A DNA stretch of 64,000 nucleotides from the NCBI GenBank assembly GCA_946699065.1, contig CAMPDV010002118.1:20152-84151 (forward strand), written 5' to 3'. The notes beneath the pieces were generated by a model. It searched no databases, was not told the origin of the DNA, and saw only the letters and a program-made list of their open reading frames with translations. The DNA comes from Loxodes magnus. Its lineage: Eukaryota > Ciliophora > Karyorelictea > Loxodida > Loxodidae. Made by a program: the position numbers and the translations under genes. Positions 1 to 10,449 of the stretch are shown piece after piece (position 1 is the stretch's first letter; every line of letters begins with the position of its first letter).

Positions 1-957
1 ATGAGTAATATTAACTTCTAGATTTAGGAATAATTTAAGTTATAGTATTTATACTTATATGGACCTGTATAAATAAGTAATCAATTTATCAAGTTAGTAC
101 TATATAACTCTCCCTTCTTAATATTAATATCATTTTATAGAGTCACTGTTATAGATGATTAACATTTAAAGTATTCCAGTTTAGCTTAGTGAATTTAAGC
201 AGTAGAATAAGATTAAAGCTCTTAAATTAAAAAGTTACTTTAACTTGTGAATGTTTGGATTTAGAGGTGTAATAATTTAAGAGATGACATTTTATAACTA
301 ATCCTGATACACTCTCCTAATTTAAAGAAATTGGAACTTAACACTTAAGATAATATTTAAGATTAGACATTTCATTAAATAGGAATTTATAATAAGAACA
401 TTTAATATTTATACTTAGTGAAACTTGATTAGCTTAAACCATAAACTATTAATTTTATATTACAAAATTGCTAGAAATTAAAAAAAATTTAACTAAGTTA
501 TATAGAAGGATTATAAAAAAAGACTTTCAAGATATTAAATACTTATTGCTAATAATTATAGAGTATTAAACTTAATGGATGTGAAATAAACCAGAAAAAT
601 TGAATTAATGAAATAGTAAAAATATTAACTTTAAAAGAACTATCGTTAGCTTATTGCAACTTAGGTAACGAAGGTGTTATTTAAATAATAAAAAACTGTA
701 ACTAGCTTGAATAATTAGACTTAAGTTATAATAGAGAAATAAACTAAGAAGCGTTTCCTATATAAGATGAATAAGGATTTTAATATTAAATTTGGAATAA
801 TTTAAAAAAATTAAATTTATCTGATTGTTCTAAATTAGAAGAAGAATATATCGTTAAGTTAAGCCAAAAATTAAAAAAAATAGTAATTTAATATAGCTAT
901 TTTAATAAGTTAAACGAAATAGAAGAAATGGATTTAGAATAGGAAGACTTTAGTTGA
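1..957 (+). CDS. Leucine-rich repeat protein (5' end possibly outside window)
   Basis: One frame stays open from base 1 to a TGA at 955-957 with TAA/TAG read as Gln. Repeated LxxLxLxxC/N segments are visible (LKKLELN, LKELSLAYCN, LEQLDLSYN, LKKLNLSDCS), spaced 25-30 residues apart, as in RNI/cysteine-containing LRRs. Such proteins are usually protein-binding scaffolds; no catalytic domain is seen. Base 1 begins with ATG in frame, but this may be chance, so the N-terminus is uncertain. Two in-frame TGAs (near 190 and 601) sit where Trp is acceptable. TGA becomes dense after 955, which is why I stop there; 973-975 is the alternative end. About 318 residues are visible. Confidence 0.75.
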
Positions 958-1202
958 AGACTTAAAAAGAATTGATAGACTTAATATTGAATAATTAAAT
1001 GATATAACTAAATAAAATAATAGGATAGCATTATTACATGGTTTAAAATATTATTCTTATAAATCTTTATTTCTTATTATTATCATTTCCATATTTATTT
1101 ATAATCAAACTTTTAAATTTACCTTTTCTTTTTTATATTTGCATATTCATTATCTAAGTAAGCTATACAGAAACATAACAACTATTAGAAACATTATTTA
1201 GC

Positions 1203-1907
1203 TTTTATTTTAGAAAGACAAGGATCAGAATAGTAGAATATAGTGTTTATTCTAATTTTTATCAATTTTAATATAGGAAAAGCCAATAAATTAGTGCAGA
1301 GTAAACTAGTACTAAGACTTTACATTCAAGAACTAATGCCTTCTTAATTGATTTATTTTCTAAGGAATTCCAGCAGAGAGTAAAAATGTTCCTTCAGGCA
1401 ATTCTAGATTGCTAAAGAAGATCAGATTCTAATACTTGTGCTAAATAGCAAACACTAGAACATTTTAAATGTAAAAGGTTTATCATCATATTAGATATAT
1501 ATTAAGAAAAAGCCAATCCAGTTACTTTCTAGCAATTAAGTCTTTTAATTTAAAATAGTGAAAAATGTAATTAAACAGAACTGACAGTTTACTTAGTATA
1601 AATCTGAATTTTGGTTAAAAAGTAAAGTTGTTAGGTTGTTCTCAACTTATAAGAGACTGTAGTAATAACTTAAAGTTTATAATGCGAAATGGAAAAGAAT
1701 TGTATTAAAATGAATATCTGTGATAATTTGGTTGCAGTTATACTTGAATGGAGGTAGGTGCATAGAAAATTTGAAGATATTTAGTAGTATTTTTGAGATT
1801 AAATAGTGATTCTAAATTTGTTAATTATAAAATATGATTTATAAGCAGATGCTCAAATGAATTAATTTATATAAAACTTAATTATAAAAATATTTTGGAA
1901 CTTATGA
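1203..1907 (+). CDS. Unnamed protein, approximate start
   Basis: This frame is protein-like with UAR=Gln, for example TNAFLIDLFSKEFQQRVKMF and TLEHFKCKRFIIILDIYQEK, with regular cysteines and a hydrophobic/charged alternation. I do not recognise a family. It ends at TGA 1905-1907, and two earlier in-frame TGAs would be Trp. I could not find a good start: the protein-like part begins around 1200 without an obvious ATG, so a short intron or a different first exon is possible. It lies 250 bases after the LRR gene on the same strand. Confidence 0.4.
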
Positions 1908-2293
1908 CTCAATAATACATAATGAAGGAAAAATGATTGCTGATGCTTATAAAAATTGAAAAGATTGATTAAATGAATTTGAATAAAAATAAAATAAAAG
2001 CTTAATTAAAAGCTAAATATTTAATTATAAACATTGCAGTTCATTCAAATAATAAAAAGTATAATAATAAAAATAATGAAACCATTATATTATCTTAGAG
2101 CACCACAATCATAATATAGATTTTACAATTACATAGCAATATAGCTATTAAGCAAATAATGAAACTATTTTAAAACTCATAATAAATAATTAAAATAAAG
2201 CTAAATAAATAAATTATAATCCTTTATTAATCTATAATACTAATTATAATCCCTCTTTTATGTATTTAAGAAAACCAAATCTATATTTATCAA
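1908..2293. other. AT-rich intergenic stretch
   Basis: Rich in A and T, with frequent TGA in all frames of both strands. I see no gene between the unnamed CDS and the tRNA-Ala gene. Confidence 0.5.
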
Positions 2294-2366
2294 GGGGAAC
2301 TAGCTCAAATGGAAGAGCGCTCGCTTTGCATGCGAGAGGCAACGGGATCGATACCCGTGTTCTCCA
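2294..2366 (+). tRNA. tRNA-Ala (anticodon UGC)
   Basis: A full cloverleaf can be drawn. The acceptor GGGGAAC pairs with GTTCTCC (one G-T). The D stem is GCTC/GAGC. The anticodon stem CTCGC/GCGAG encloses loop TTTGCAT, whose anticodon TGC reads GCA. The T stem ACGGG/CCCGT encloses ATCGATA. The discriminator base is A, and a T-run (polymerase III terminator) follows. No intron and no encoded CCA. Confidence 0.95.
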
Positions 2367-2427
2367 TTTTTATTATTTTAATTTGTTATAATGATAATAT
2401 TTAATAAATATAAGATATATTAAATAA

Positions 2428-2492
2428 GCCAGCTCAGTCGGTAGAGCGCCAGCCTTTTAAGCTGGTGGTAAAGGGTTGAAGTCCCTTAGGCG
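2428..2492 (+). tRNA. tRNA-Lys-like gene (anticodon UUU) with shortened acceptor
   Basis: The D arm (AGCTC...GAGC), the anticodon arm CCAGC-CTTTTAA-GCTGG (anticodon TTT, Lys) and the T stem AAGGG/CCCTT are all intact and typical of eukaryotic tRNA-Lys. The acceptor is not: only GCC at the 5' side and GGC at the 3' side remain, so about four pairs of a normal seven-base stem are missing. The T loop TTGAAGT lacks the usual TTCRA order. A T-run follows. It is either a decayed copy or an unusual short-acceptor tRNA; I favour a pseudogene. It lies 62 bases after tRNA-Ala. Confidence 0.6.
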
Positions 2493-2688
2493 TTTTATTA
2501 AGTATTTTAGAATGTTAGTAAATATTAAATGAATATTACTGAGATAGATATAAATTGAGGATATTAATTACATTATTTAATTTTAATCTACTTTATATAA
2601 TAAATCCTTTTTAGTGATAGTAATATTTATTTGTATTCTAATTACTATATTTATATTCTTTCTCTTTTTAGTTTTATTTATAAATTTT

Positions 2689-3729
2689 TCATATTACAAT
2701 AAATAATTTTTAAGAAAGCTTTTATATTTTTAAATATTTAAAGATAGTTTAATTACCATTCTCAAGTTTAGCTTTAATTATATCTTTCATTTTTACTATA
2801 CATTTATCCAAATAGTTTTTGTGTTAAGCTTATAATTTTGTGATTATTTAATTTAAAACTGCTAGCTTTAAGATATTATATTCTTAAAATTTCTATTTTT
2901 CTATATTTTTTAATTTAACTAACTTTAATTTTTATCATTATATTTACCCACAAACCATAAGTCTCTTTTGAAGTACCTATTTTAATGAATCTTCTTAAAT
3001 TTTTTACTTTAGTGTAAGTTTATGAGCATCTAATTGCTCTCCAGAATTTTTTACCTAGCCTCATCTAACTCCTTTTACAGTCTCTAGTTCTTCTCCTTGT
3101 ATTCGACTTGCTGCTCCTGAATTAAGCATGTTCTTGCATTAAGCTCTAATAGTTATTTTTATAGGTTTAGTGGTCTTACTTCTATATACCAAGGCTAAAT
3201 TAAACTTACTTATTCACTCTATTAGCTTTTCCTGCTCGTGCTGGTAGTTTTGCTAGTTCTCCTTTTTTTCATTCATCTGCTCTATTAAATCCATATACTA
3301 CTAGTTCTGGTTATAAAGCTCCTAGTAATCCTAAATCTGCTTGTCTAACTTAGTCTCTATGAATTCAATTTCCTAATCCTTTCCCTAGCATTGCTAGCAG
3401 ATCATAGGTGCTTATCTATACACAGCTCCTTAGGTAGATACAAATTCACTTTTCCCTTAGAAAGGTATTTTATCTCTGGCTAGTCTGGCTAGTCTGGCTA
3501 GGAGTATACTTATCAACTCTGAGTCTGTAATTTTATATTTCTACTCACAAACCTGACACAAAAAGTCAAACTCCTCGAGTTTCTACTAACTCTACCTACT
3601 CTTCACATAAACCTCCAAGAAACAGTCCTTACAATACCCATGCTTACATATCAAAACCTAAGCTTCATATACAGTCTTACTCCTACAATAGCAGCACACT
3701 CCTTAAATTTAAGCTTAATTAGTTTACAT
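2689..3729 (-). CDS. RING-type zinc finger coiled-coil protein
   Basis: This 346-residue ORF has an ATG start at 3729-3727 and a TGA stop at 2691-2689, and the length is an exact multiple of three. The first 70 residues carry a cysteine/histidine pattern of RING type: CCYC, then CKHGYCKDC (C-x-H-x2-C-x2-C), then CQVC. A Q/E/K-rich stretch that should form a coiled coil follows (around residues 150-200), then basic helical sequence. RING proteins with coiled coils are usually E3 ubiquitin ligases; that is inference. A 9-bp triplicate gives LARLARLAR near residue 80. TGA serves as Trp inside (LIEWISKF, GVRWGQV). The next gene upstream starts 67 bases away on the same strand. Confidence 0.75.
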
Positions 3730-3795
3730 TTTTAAGGGTATAAAAGTAAGGCAAATTTATAGTGTACCTTTATTAAAGAAACTAAGCTTGTTAGA

Positions 3796-4953
3796 TCAGA
3801 AATCAATTGAATTCCAATATAAATCTGCGAATTTTCTAGTCTTAAGGTTTGAAAGCTGGATATTAGATGGTTTGATACCCTTAAAGGAGCTTTTAGATGG
3901 TATATGAAGCATGTGGAGTTTAGCTGGTGTTTGGCTTTCTCTTTAAGATGTGCTTCGTCATTTTTTTACCTCACCTTAGGGGTTTATTTTATCAAGGTTA
4001 ATATATTTAAGCTTAAGGTGGAAGAAGTTTGAATGGTTTAAGTATAAAGCTGAGGTTTTATGCTTTAGCTGAAGAGAAGTAGATGAAGATAGAGTCATTC
4101 TGGAGATTTGCTGATGCTCATACTCCTTAAAAGGTTTAGCTTATAGCTCCATTAGCTGGTTTACTATTAAATAAGAATGATGTGTTTAAGAAGGGCTAAA
4201 AGAGAAGACTCTTGAGTTATCCTTCTTTTATTTACTCCTAAGATGTTTAGAATATAAACTAGAACTTAGCTTTAAGCTTTGTTTTATTGTAGCTTGTAAA
4301 AATTCTAGCTTTACAATATTTTCGCTTTTATATCTAGCAATGAAAGCTACTGCCTGGGATATTTTTCCAGATATTACCCCAGTCTCTTTTTACCTCTCTT
4401 AAACCTTTAAGATGATCGTATAAGCTTCCTTATTCTTCCATTAAAACCGATATTTTGGTATGAGAGTTACTCCAGTTTTTCCAATGCAACTCCTACTTTT
4501 GGTTCCTTTTACTAGCTTAGTATCCTTGATCTCCTTACTAAATCTTCATACCATTAAGCATCAAATCTAAGCATCTTGCATTCCTTTGTCTTTAGCTCTT
4601 TAACCATTTTCTTGCCTAGTTTTTTAGCCTAGGATTATGAGTTTAGCTCAAAGAGTCCTATTGGGATCTATTTCCCTCTCCTTTCCTTATTTTCCCTAAC
4701 TCTACTTTATTGTCTTGCTAGTCCTGAAAAAAGTTAGCTAAGAAGAAAGACAAGAAATAACAATTTAAGCAGCTTTTAGAAAAGCTTGATAAGCCTTTTT
4801 TAAAGTGAGTGCATAGCGTTTGGTGTTTAATACCTGGATTTGGAACGAAACTGTACGACATAAAATAAAGTTCCTGATATCAAGTCTCATTCTTGCTGCT
4901 TTCCTCATAGGATGGTTTAGGCCAAGCCTACTAAAAGTTTAAACTGAAGTCAT
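3796..4953 (-). CDS. Unnamed basic protein
   Basis: A single frame of 385 residues runs from ATG at 4953 to TGA at 3798-3796. It reads well throughout (RTLWAKLIILGQKTRQE, TGVTLIPKYRFQWKNKEAY, VAFIARYKSENIVKLEFLQ), and TGA is needed as Trp at several points. The last 130 residues are Ser/His/Lys-rich and look disordered. I do not recognise a family. Another frame also looks partly protein-like over 3800-4400, so the C-terminal third is less certain. It sits 67 bases upstream of the RING gene, in the same direction. Confidence 0.6.
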
Positions 4954-5120
4954 AATTTATTCACTTCAATTCACTTAAGCTAACAGGTTAGCTCTTACTA
5001 CCTGTTATTTAGGTTGCTCTTACATACTAATAATAGATACTTAAATCAATTTTAAAAGGTTAAAGATAAATAGACTTATAGAAATAAGGATAATCAATAA
5101 TTAAAGTTCAAGTATATATT

Positions 5121-7784
5121 TCATTTTTACTATTGGCTATTTTTCAATGAGTCTAAGTTGATTCTTCCATTATAGTCTTCTACATCCATAGATCTAAATT
5201 AAAGTATATTTATCATTTTTTTTTCTTCATCTTGAGGGTTCTAAACTTCCTTTTTAGAATGAGGATTTTTAGGTGAAGAACTAGAGTAAGAAGGAATGAT
5301 TACTTCTTCTTGTTTTGCATACAGGTTTATGCGTCTTCAGACTGATTTAAAATTTCCTGTTTAGTCTCCGGATTTTCCTTTTCAATGTTCTTATGGAATA
5401 ACAATTCTGTCCCTCTATCTGCTTTATCCTTTATCTGTCCACCATTATTGATATGGATACTATCCAAATATTTACCTTTAATTTTCTAATGCAAATAAGA
5501 TTCATTAGCATCAGGTTGGGTAGTAATTTATGTTTGCTATAGTGTGTCTTTATTCAAGTAGGAAGTGTTATCTTCAACCATAACATCGATCTAGAAGTTA
5601 CTTATCAGGTTAGCTATGTCACTCTTTTTCTCCTTCTAACCTTCATTTATCTACTTACCATCTTAAGATGGATGCACTGCTTATGACACTTAGGATTTGC
5701 TTTATTCACTTGTAGATCTAAACATCTTATTGGAGCATAATATCATAATCAAAAAGACCAGAATTGGATCAAATAGGAGATAGTAGAAAAAGTAGCTGAT
5801 AAAGAGACAAGGTATTCAAGGAAGAGTTTCTGCTGTGTTAAAAACAGCGCAAACGCAAGAAATGGCAATTAAGCATGAAACGCAGTAGATGAAAATAAGG
5901 ACTTACTAGATTTTCTATCACTAGATTAGGATCTTTATGCATATCTACTTTCATACAGACATCCTAAACCTACTAAAACCGCAACTCCAAAATCTTAACC
6001 TTTAAATTACCCTAATCTTGTCTATTAAGTTGTTGTTATAAGATTTATCAGTAAGCATCAGATGGTAATAGTAAAGTCTATATACAACAATGAAGTTTTT
6101 CTTGGAGTTTGGGATTGAACCCTTACTCAAGGGCTTATTATGGAAGCATAAGATGCTCATTGGGATAGTTTTGGTAGATTTATAGAACTAAAATCTAAAG
6201 CTTGATCTAAATTTTCTTTTGTCTTTTGACACTACAATCAGAATTATAAGCATCTAAGTTGAAAAAATATGAAGCATAAGATTACTAATAAGTAAGTTGG
6301 AACTGGATGCTTATAGCTTGATTAATTTTCATGTTTTCTTTTTTCATCTAAATCAAGGTCTAAGTTTGATTCTTCTTCATTTTTCATTTCTTCACTTTCT
6401 TCTTCCTAAGCTTATTTCTCTTAATCTTGCTCTTCTCCACTCTCTTCCTCTTATTGTTCCTCTTGCTCCTCATTTTCTTATTCTTCTACCTCTTATACAA
6501 TTGAAGCGAGTCTAATAAGTCCTGACTAGCTACATTTACACCTGTAATAGTTAGTTAGTTGGCCTTTTTCAATAGAGCATGAAGTTCCATTATCTCACTT
6601 ATATTCGTTGATATCTCACATTTGGCATACTACGTTTGAAGATGTCTAAGTTTGGGTATAGTTCAGAACATACTCAACTTAGATGTTCACTTTCTTCAGA
6701 CTATCCTTCTTGATATAGAATCCTTCTTACGTCTTTTCAGATATTTAGTATACTTAAAGACTTAAATAATTGATATAGCTCAAATCATCCATCTCACATG
6801 GATTGTTTCTTTAAATAGTAAAGATTACAACAAAGCTTCCTTAGAGATCATTAGAGTAGCTTAGTACTTAGGCAGAGAAATTCCAATACTATCATTACTT
6901 CTCCTTTAGAGTTTCAACAGTTTAGATCATAAAAAAGAAAAGACTCTAGTCTCATAGCTGTATTTCTTAAGTAGGTATTTCCTTCTCCTTTGTATAGGAT
7001 AGAAGAATTACTTGCAAGATTTATCAAATTTAGACTTTAGAAGTTTGATAGGTTAAAGTATGATCGTTTGTATAGTTAAAGGTACTTCTTCTAGTTATTA
7101 GACTAGCTTATACTTCTTGTTCGATGTTAAGCTTTATATAGTAGAACTGTTTAATGATCTGCATAAGCTAAGACATCTAATTTTAGGATATCTGGTACTT
7201 TGCTTACTAGTTAAGACATTGGTAGATGCTGTCTATATAGTTCTGCAGGTTTTCAGATGTTACGTTTAGTCTTACTTCATAGTAGCTTGAAACTGGTATT
7301 GTTATCTATTCTTGGTTCTCTATTTTTTAGGATAGATATCATAAGAACTGTTTCATATCTAGAGGAGAAAGATTAGGAGCACTGGTACTTATTTGAATAG
7401 CTAAGTCATGCATAAAATTCTAAGAAATATAGAGTTTTGGAAAAGAGATCATCATTCTTTAGTTCTTTTATAAAAATAGATTGAAGATGATTAACGCATC
7501 CTTTATAGGTATTCAGAAAATATAATAATTTATTCTCTGAAGAAGGATACAAATTTAGCTTTAATTTTATCAGCTACTTAGTCTTTAACAATTAATCCTA
7601 GTATTGAGGTAAAGCCAATCTAAAATCTTGTCGATGAAACTAAGACTCCTATTTAAATAAAATAAGCAAATAGAAAATTAAATGAAAGGAAGAAGTAAAA
7701 ATATAAAATAAATTTGAATCTTAGTTGAAACAAATCTTCAAGTTATACTCCCTTATAGCAATAATAACAACATATAATCATCAT
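5121..7784 (-). CDS. Large membrane protein with GPS (GAIN-type) motif
   Basis: Starts near ATG 7784 or 7781 with a hydrophobic N-terminus and ends at TGA 5123-5121, about 880 residues. The middle holds a GPS-like motif: CQMWDINEYKW, then DNGTSC, then YYRCKC. This is the C-x2-W...W...C...C-x-C pattern of the autoproteolysis site in adhesion GPCRs and polycystin/REJ proteins. Both tryptophans are TGA. After it come an acidic Q/E-rich tract, a membrane helix (YLLVILCFIFF), a loop, two or three more helices (around FLAFALFLTAE and LVFLIMILC) and a hydrophilic tail. The ectodomain before the GPS is long and could be REJ-like. Frame breaks near 5335, 7000 and 7440 may be tiny introns or base-call slips. 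A surface receptor or channel-like role is inference. Confidence 0.65.
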
Positions 7785-8168
7785 GTAATAAAGCTATAAT
7801 TCAATAATATCATATCTAGGGATATTATAACTCATTTCAATCTTAAATAATAGCTAAGACAAGAGATTAAGAAAGAAAGTTTAATCTAATTCAAAACTTA
7901 ATAATAAAGAAATAGAATAGCAACTTAATTATTTACTAATTTAATATATAAACATTTGAAAAAGGTTTAGAACTATTAGAGAAACAAATTTCAAAGAATA
8001 ATTCCAATATATAATATAAAATTTAATACTACCTATATTTAAAACTGTGGAAATATAAGAGCTATAGTAGTTTAATTAAGTCAGCATGCTTAAGTTCGAT
8101 TCACTACTATATTTAATATAATTTAATTCAAGAAATCATTATTTATTTTTTATATAAAATTGGCTGGA
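7785..8168. other. AT-rich intergenic stretch with a hairpin
   Basis: No gene seen. A perfect 8-bp inverted repeat TATAGTAG/CTACTATA at about 8061-8110 encloses a TTCGATT sequence, but no canonical tRNA can be folded from it. Confidence 0.5.
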
Positions 8169-9175
8169 TCATAGAATTGGGTATGATACAGAGGTTGCAA
8201 CTCCGCATTGTCCACCTGAGGAACTTGAGTCGGTTTTCTTCCATCTAATGTATCCATTCTCTCCTCACCATGTATTCCATGAGTTCTTGATTCTCCAGTA
8301 GTCTTGTCCATTTTCAGTTCCATAACCGACAAGTGTTACATCGTGATCAAGTGAAGTTGAGCAATATCCATCATAAATGACTCCAGAGTAGTAAGACCAA
8401 CTTGAAGCATCAACTGCAACTGATACAACACGTCCATTGACTGCATTTTTCAAAGCAGCTTCATTAATGGGAACATCTACAAAGTTTGCTATAATATCCT
8501 TGGTTGAAATCAATTTGTATGATCCATCTTACCAGTGTATGAAAATCTGATTCAGTTTCTTCACTATTCTATTGCCAATATTGGAAGGCATAGTCCGTCC
8601 ATCCACCATTGCATTCTTGGTTGCCAAATGAATTAGAACAATCAACTAGTTCTTATTCAGAGAAGATACCAATTGTCCAGTTTTTATGAAGTAAGCTCCT
8701 TCCCAACTTCCTACAGCACTGAAAGCACAGCAGCTTTCGCATTGGTTTTAATCTTTGACAGATGTTAAAGCTTCCTTCAATTCCCAATCAAGAGAATCAG
8801 CAACATTTTATATATATTCATATATGTAGTTTTATGCCCTGTTTAAGTATCCTTGTATCCAAAGCAAGTCTTTCTGAATTCTTCGTTAGTCAATTCAACG
8901 AAGTGGTTAACAGCGAATCTTATGATAATATTCCTCTAGTTCTAGACTTTAATCCAATAATAGTTGTAATGGAAAATATTGTAGCTTTGCTATATCTCTT
9001 AGAAAGAACTATAAGTCTTGTTGGATTTCTTATCGAAGGCTTGGAATTCAATCTATGATTCTTCAGCACTTTCTTGAAACTAAAATTTTCCCATCAAAGC
9101 TCTTCCGTTATTTGGTGTTGAAACATCACCAAAGCGACTAAGTCACATACGAAAGCGAATAATGGAATAATTATC
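8169..9175 (-). pseudogene. Papain-family (cathepsin L-like) cysteine peptidase, frame-disrupted
   Basis: Read across frames it has an I29-type propeptide (FAVNHFVELTNEEFRKT), then the mature region: LDWELK, VKDQNQCESCCAFSAVGSWE with the catalytic Cys, LSEQELVDC, ECNGGWTDYAFQYW, the His region [19 protein letters not shown], the Asn region KNSWNTWWGENGYIRW, and the end SYPIL followed by TGA at 8171-8169. Order and spacing match C1A peptidases. The residue after the catalytic Cys is Cys instead of Trp. At least four one-base frame changes and no good start codon or signal peptide suggest a pseudogene, although base-call slips could explain some of them. The TGA inside NTW-W-GENGY must be Trp, while the terminal TGA is stop. 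Confidence 0.8.
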
Positions 9176-9447
9176 TTAGCTGAGGTTTTTTTAATTTATT
9201 AAATTAGAGATTTTTCTCTTGAATAGCCTATTTTAAAGTAAAATTAAGTATTAAAATTTAATAATCTAAGTGTTAAATTCTCTTACTGATGTCTAATATT
9301 TTAATGGTTAATACTTAAATCCTTTTAACTATTTATTTCCTTCATTCATTTATAAGTTTTTGCTTCTAGTCCACTCTTCTATGAGTTGAGAACAAGGTAA
9401 AGAGTATTATTTATTTAATAGTTAGAGTAAAATTATATAGCTTTTAT

Positions 9448-10242
9448 ATGAAAAAGAGTGATAGATTATTCTTAAATGAATAGTGTTAATAGAAATTAAA
9501 AGTTTAGGTTAAGAAATGCTTTCCAGCTTTTTATATGTAAGAAGCTATTTAATTAAGAAAATTCTTCTAATAGTCTGTTGTTGGTGATAGATCTTGTTTG
9601 TATATATCAGCATGACTATTTCTAAAGCTGCAGTTATGAAAAGTAGGTTAGTACCTTACTCTTTAAATTTATGTTTTTATATGGAGTAAGAAATGAGTGA
9701 ATATCAAAATATTTAGTAAAAATATATCTATATTCAGAGTCTAGTTTATATAGTTACATCAGCTGCTTAAATTCCCTTATTTAACTAAAAATACTCTATT
9801 TTCTGAGTTTATTTAAAATGCTTAAGTATCAAAAAATTCCTTAGAATGGACTGAGATGGTCCAATATTAGAGCATTTAAGAAGAAATATCTCAGCAATAA
9901 AAGAACTGATTATGAGTTTAGCTAAAAGTAAATAAATTTTGAAAACAGGTAGCTCAAGTAATGAGTTTCTTAGTTTATGAATGTTAAAAAAAATAAATCA
10001 GTTAAGAATTATGAAACAGAAAAGACGCTTTAGAAGTTTATGATATTTTTCCATTTATGGCCTGAGAATAGACTTATGTTTAAAAATCTTAGCTATAGAG
10101 TAAAGACAGACGTACGTTTAGATAAAAAGGAGATAAATCCACCAAATCATAAAGACTAGTAAGCGTAATAGCATTTAAAGGCTTATTTCTTTATAAAAGA
10201 AAAATGAAATTTCAAGAGGGAAAGAGACTGAAGAAAAAGTGA
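9448..10242 (+). CDS. Unnamed protein with N-terminal membrane segments
   Basis: ATG 9448 to TGA 10240-10242, 264 residues in one frame. Residues 30-60 form a strongly hydrophobic segment (KILLIVCC, ILFVYISM), with a second near residue 80 (IYVFIW). The rest is hydrophilic and Gln-rich (LEWTEMVQYQSIQEEISQQQ, DALEVYDIFPFMAWEQ) and ends with a basic tail KRLKKK. Several TGA codons are Trp. I do not recognise a family. It is convergent with the next gene, whose likely stop is about 200 bases away. Confidence 0.6.
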
Positions 10243-10449
10243 CCATTGAGCCTAGATTACCTTAAACGATCATTAAGTGTAATTCTAGGTTATTTTAAGT
10301 CTTCAATAGATTTTAATAAAGCAAGAATTTCCATTTTTATTAATATACTTATTTAATCCATAAATCCATTTAGTTAAATAGAGCTACTTCTAGTCTGGAT
10401 TATACAAAAAGATTGATAATCTAAGCTAACTAGTAAGAGGCAAATTCTA

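Noticed and set aside
8040-8115. tRNA gene
   Set aside because: An 8-bp stem and a TTCGATT loop are present, but the T stem and D arm cannot be paired in canonical positions.
9346-10449. C-terminal extension of the minus-strand 670-residue protein
   Set aside because: The frame is open only because TGA is rare; the plus strand here holds a better gene with ATG, membrane segments and TGA.
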